A stretch of 64,000 nucleotides of DNA, taken from NCBI GenBank assembly GCA_949287085.1, contig CASEER010000006.1:140818-204817 (forward strand). The letters run 5' to 3'. Below the pieces are notes generated by a model. It had not been told where the DNA came from, did not search any database, and saw nothing but the letters and a program-made list of their open reading frames with translations. Numbering within the stretch: the first letter of the stretch is position 1; each line of letters opens with the position of its first letter. Source of the stretch: an uncultured Coriobacteriaceae bacterium (GTDB lineage: Bacteria; Actinomycetota; Coriobacteriia; Coriobacteriales; Coriobacteriaceae). Positions 62,703 through 64,000 of this stretch are shown in pieces. A program made the translations under genes and the position numbers.

Positions 62703-63350
62703 ATGACACCGGAGAACACGTTGAAGCAGGCCGCAGATCCGGCGGGCGAGCAGCGCCGGGGCGCGTCGTGCGCGCCGCAAAAAGTCGACCGCCGGATCAT
62801 CCGCACGCGCCGCGCGCTCATGGACGCGTTCGAGCGCCTGCTGGCCGTCAAGCCCATGGGCGCCATCACGGTGAGCGCGCTCGCGCAGGCGGCGGGCGTC
62901 GACCGCAAGACGTTCTACCAGCACTTTGGTACGTTCGATGGCCTGCTCGACGCGATTGCTCGGCAGTACGTTGACCAGGTGCTTGCCGATGCCGACGCGG
63001 CGATGGCCAAGACCCACGCCCTGACGCAGAGCGATGAGACTGCCGCCTTTTTTGCCGCGGTGAACCATCACGTGCTGCACGATGTGGTGCTGGAGCGCCG
63101 ATACGTTGAGAATATGTCGACCGAGAAGCTCCTATCGCATCTGCAGGGCCCGCTGACGCGGGGAATCATGGAGCGGAGCAACGTCGTGCGCGACTTGACG
63201 CCGCTGCAGGTGCAGACGAGCGTCACGTTCTTGCTGGGCGGCATGCTGGCCGTTTATCGCTCGTGGTTGCTGTCCGAGCAGAACACGCCGCTCGAAGAGA
63301 TTGGCACGCTGGTAAACGACCTTGTGCAAAACGGCCTTCGCCGCTCCTGA
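62703..63350 (+). CDS. TetR-family transcriptional regulator
   Basis: This 215-residue protein has the helix-turn-helix at about residues 33-80 (RRALMDAFERLLAVKPMGAITVSALAQAAGVDRKTFYQHFGTFDGLL), typical of the TetR family with the (F)Y.HF recognition helix. The C-terminal ligand/dimer domain is ordinary. GAGAGGGG precedes ATG 62703. It is divergent from the radical SAM gene. Confidence 0.9.
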   Translation: MTPENTLKQAADPAGEQRRGASCAPQKVDRRIIRTRRALMDAFERLLAVKPMGAITVSALAQAAGVDRKTFYQHFGTFDGLLDAIARQYVDQVLADADAAMAKTHALTQSDETAAFFAAVNHHVLHDVVLERRYVENMSTEKLLSHLQGPLTRGIMERSNVVRDLTPLQVQTSVTFLLGGMLAVYRSWLLSEQNTPLEEIGTLVNDLVQNGLRRS

Positions 63351-63385
63351 TTCATTCCGGTTGCCCATGTTGGGCAGGACAATTA

Positions 63386-64000
63386 TTACTTGGTGCGGGA
63401 TCGAATCTGAACCTGCGCCGGCTTGTCGGAACTGTTTGACAGGGTCCTCGATTTTGCCGTTTTGGAAGATGTGGACGGTGCCGGCGCTGTCGCGGAGGGT
63501 GATGGTGCGCAGTTCGATTTTCTCGACGAGTCCCTCGGTGCCGTTGATGATGGCCCAGTCGCCTGTGCGAAGCTGGTTCTCGAGGAGAATGAAGAATCCG
63601 GAAATGAAGTCGCGCACCAGTTCCTGCGCCCCGAAGCCGACGGCCAGTCCGACGATTCCGGCGCTGGCGAGGATGGGGGCGATGTTAATGTTGAATTTGG
63701 AGAGGAGGATGAGCAGGAAGACGACCCAAAGGAATATGCGGGCGATGCCGTATGTGATGCCGGAGAGGGTGTTGATGCGCTTGCTGGCCTCATCGGTATC
63801 CACGCTGTCCGATTTTTGGGCCTTGTTGAGGGCCATTTTTTTCATTTTGCCCACGGAGAAGCGGGCGAACCGCAGCAGTCCGACAAAGAGAGCGATGAGG
63901 ATGGCGATGGACGGCAGTTCGACGACGCACCAGTTCACGAATTTGGCGAGGATGTCCTGCCAGAATTGTGCGGTGAAGAGGGCTGCCGCTCCTTGCGGCG
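63386..64000 (-). pseudogene. Truncated MscS-type mechanosensitive channel (partial)
   Basis: The gene enters from the right edge of the window. Visible are membrane helices (SIAILIALFVGLLRF, GIARIFLWVVFLLILL) and the MscS pore/hinge region ILASAGIVGLAVGFGAQELVRDFISGFFILLENQ. Homology stops at GTVHIFQNGKI. One frame then runs nonsensically through the TetR gene, while a shifted frame reads TLSNSSDKPAQVQIRSRTK to a stop at 63386. In either case about 100 C-terminal residues are missing. Codon usage is less GC-biased than neighbours. Confidence 0.65.

Overview
The window is high-GC actinobacterial DNA and most resembles a gut Coriobacteriia genome of the Collinsella type. That reading rests on gene content (alkaline-shock AmaP/DUF2273/Asp23 set, FHA/PP2C/Ser-Thr kinase genes, Amadori-sugar PTS, an MPQTG-anchored surface phosphatase, Coriobacteriia-like short dispersed repeats) and on GTG starts and GGAGG-type ribosome sites. 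No rRNA, tRNA or CRISPR array was seen.

Layout. 1-8.2 kb: a catabolic operon for a glycated amino acid (Amadori) sugar, with mannose-family PTS IIB (cut by the window edge), IIC and IID, three SIS-domain deglycase/isomerase-like proteins, a fructoselysine-kinase-like PfkB protein, a small membrane protein and a HAD phosphatase. 8.5-11.2 kb: yebC, then amaP-DUF2273-asp23. 11.3-13.9 kb: metNIQ methionine importer preceded by an apparently leaderless, methionine-rich leader peptide and an intrinsic terminator, which is a very probable attenuator. 13.9-23.1 kb: PHP phosphatase, a giant tandem-duplicated wall-anchored metallophosphatase, YibE/F protein, YbaK deacylase, VanZ/RDD membrane protein and an ABC-class ATPase. 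23.1-27.5 kb: accessory, partly decayed DNA (type III methylase remnant, XRE regulator, orphan genes, phage remnants, GGCT-like enzyme). 28.0-31.9 kb: thiS-thiF-thiG-thiH-thiE operon behind a terminator-bearing leader with no recognisable TPP riboswitch.

31.9-47.6 kb is the outstanding region. It is a co-directional island with a DUF285 (BspA-type 26-residue repeat) protein, a SEDS/FtsW-like membrane protein, a DUF3825-FHA protein, two protein kinases whose C-termini are long DUF285 repeat arrays (one ending in a SEC-C zinc motif), an FHA protein, a PP2C phosphatase and a DUF3662-like/FHA (FhaA-like) protein, followed by a decaying third DUF285 gene. The parts list parallels the conserved actinobacterial fhaA-fhaB-pstP-rodA-pbpA-pknA-pknB cell-shape cluster, but the kinases have no transmembrane or PASTA sensor and carry DUF285 arrays instead. 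I see this as the candidate undescribed system: a phospho-signalling cassette with kinases as writers, PP2C as eraser and FHA proteins as readers.

47.7-57.2 kb is a variable zone: a RelB/PIN toxin-antitoxin pair, orphan genes, an MmeI-like single-chain restriction-modification enzyme, and three genes broken by frameshifts or a stop (orphan at 49.9 kb, AAA-ATPase/PD-(D/E)XK at 53.4 kb, Sel1 protein at 55.4 kb), then a serine-recombinase remnant. 57.3-64 kb: pentapeptide-repeat protein, a Tet(M)-like translational GTPase, a 1 kb non-coding stretch rich in repeats, a radical SAM protein divergent from a TetR regulator, and a truncated MscS channel at the right edge. Five copies of a palindromic element of about 33 bp sit at gene 3' ends across the window, and several contain the stop codon of the adjoining gene.
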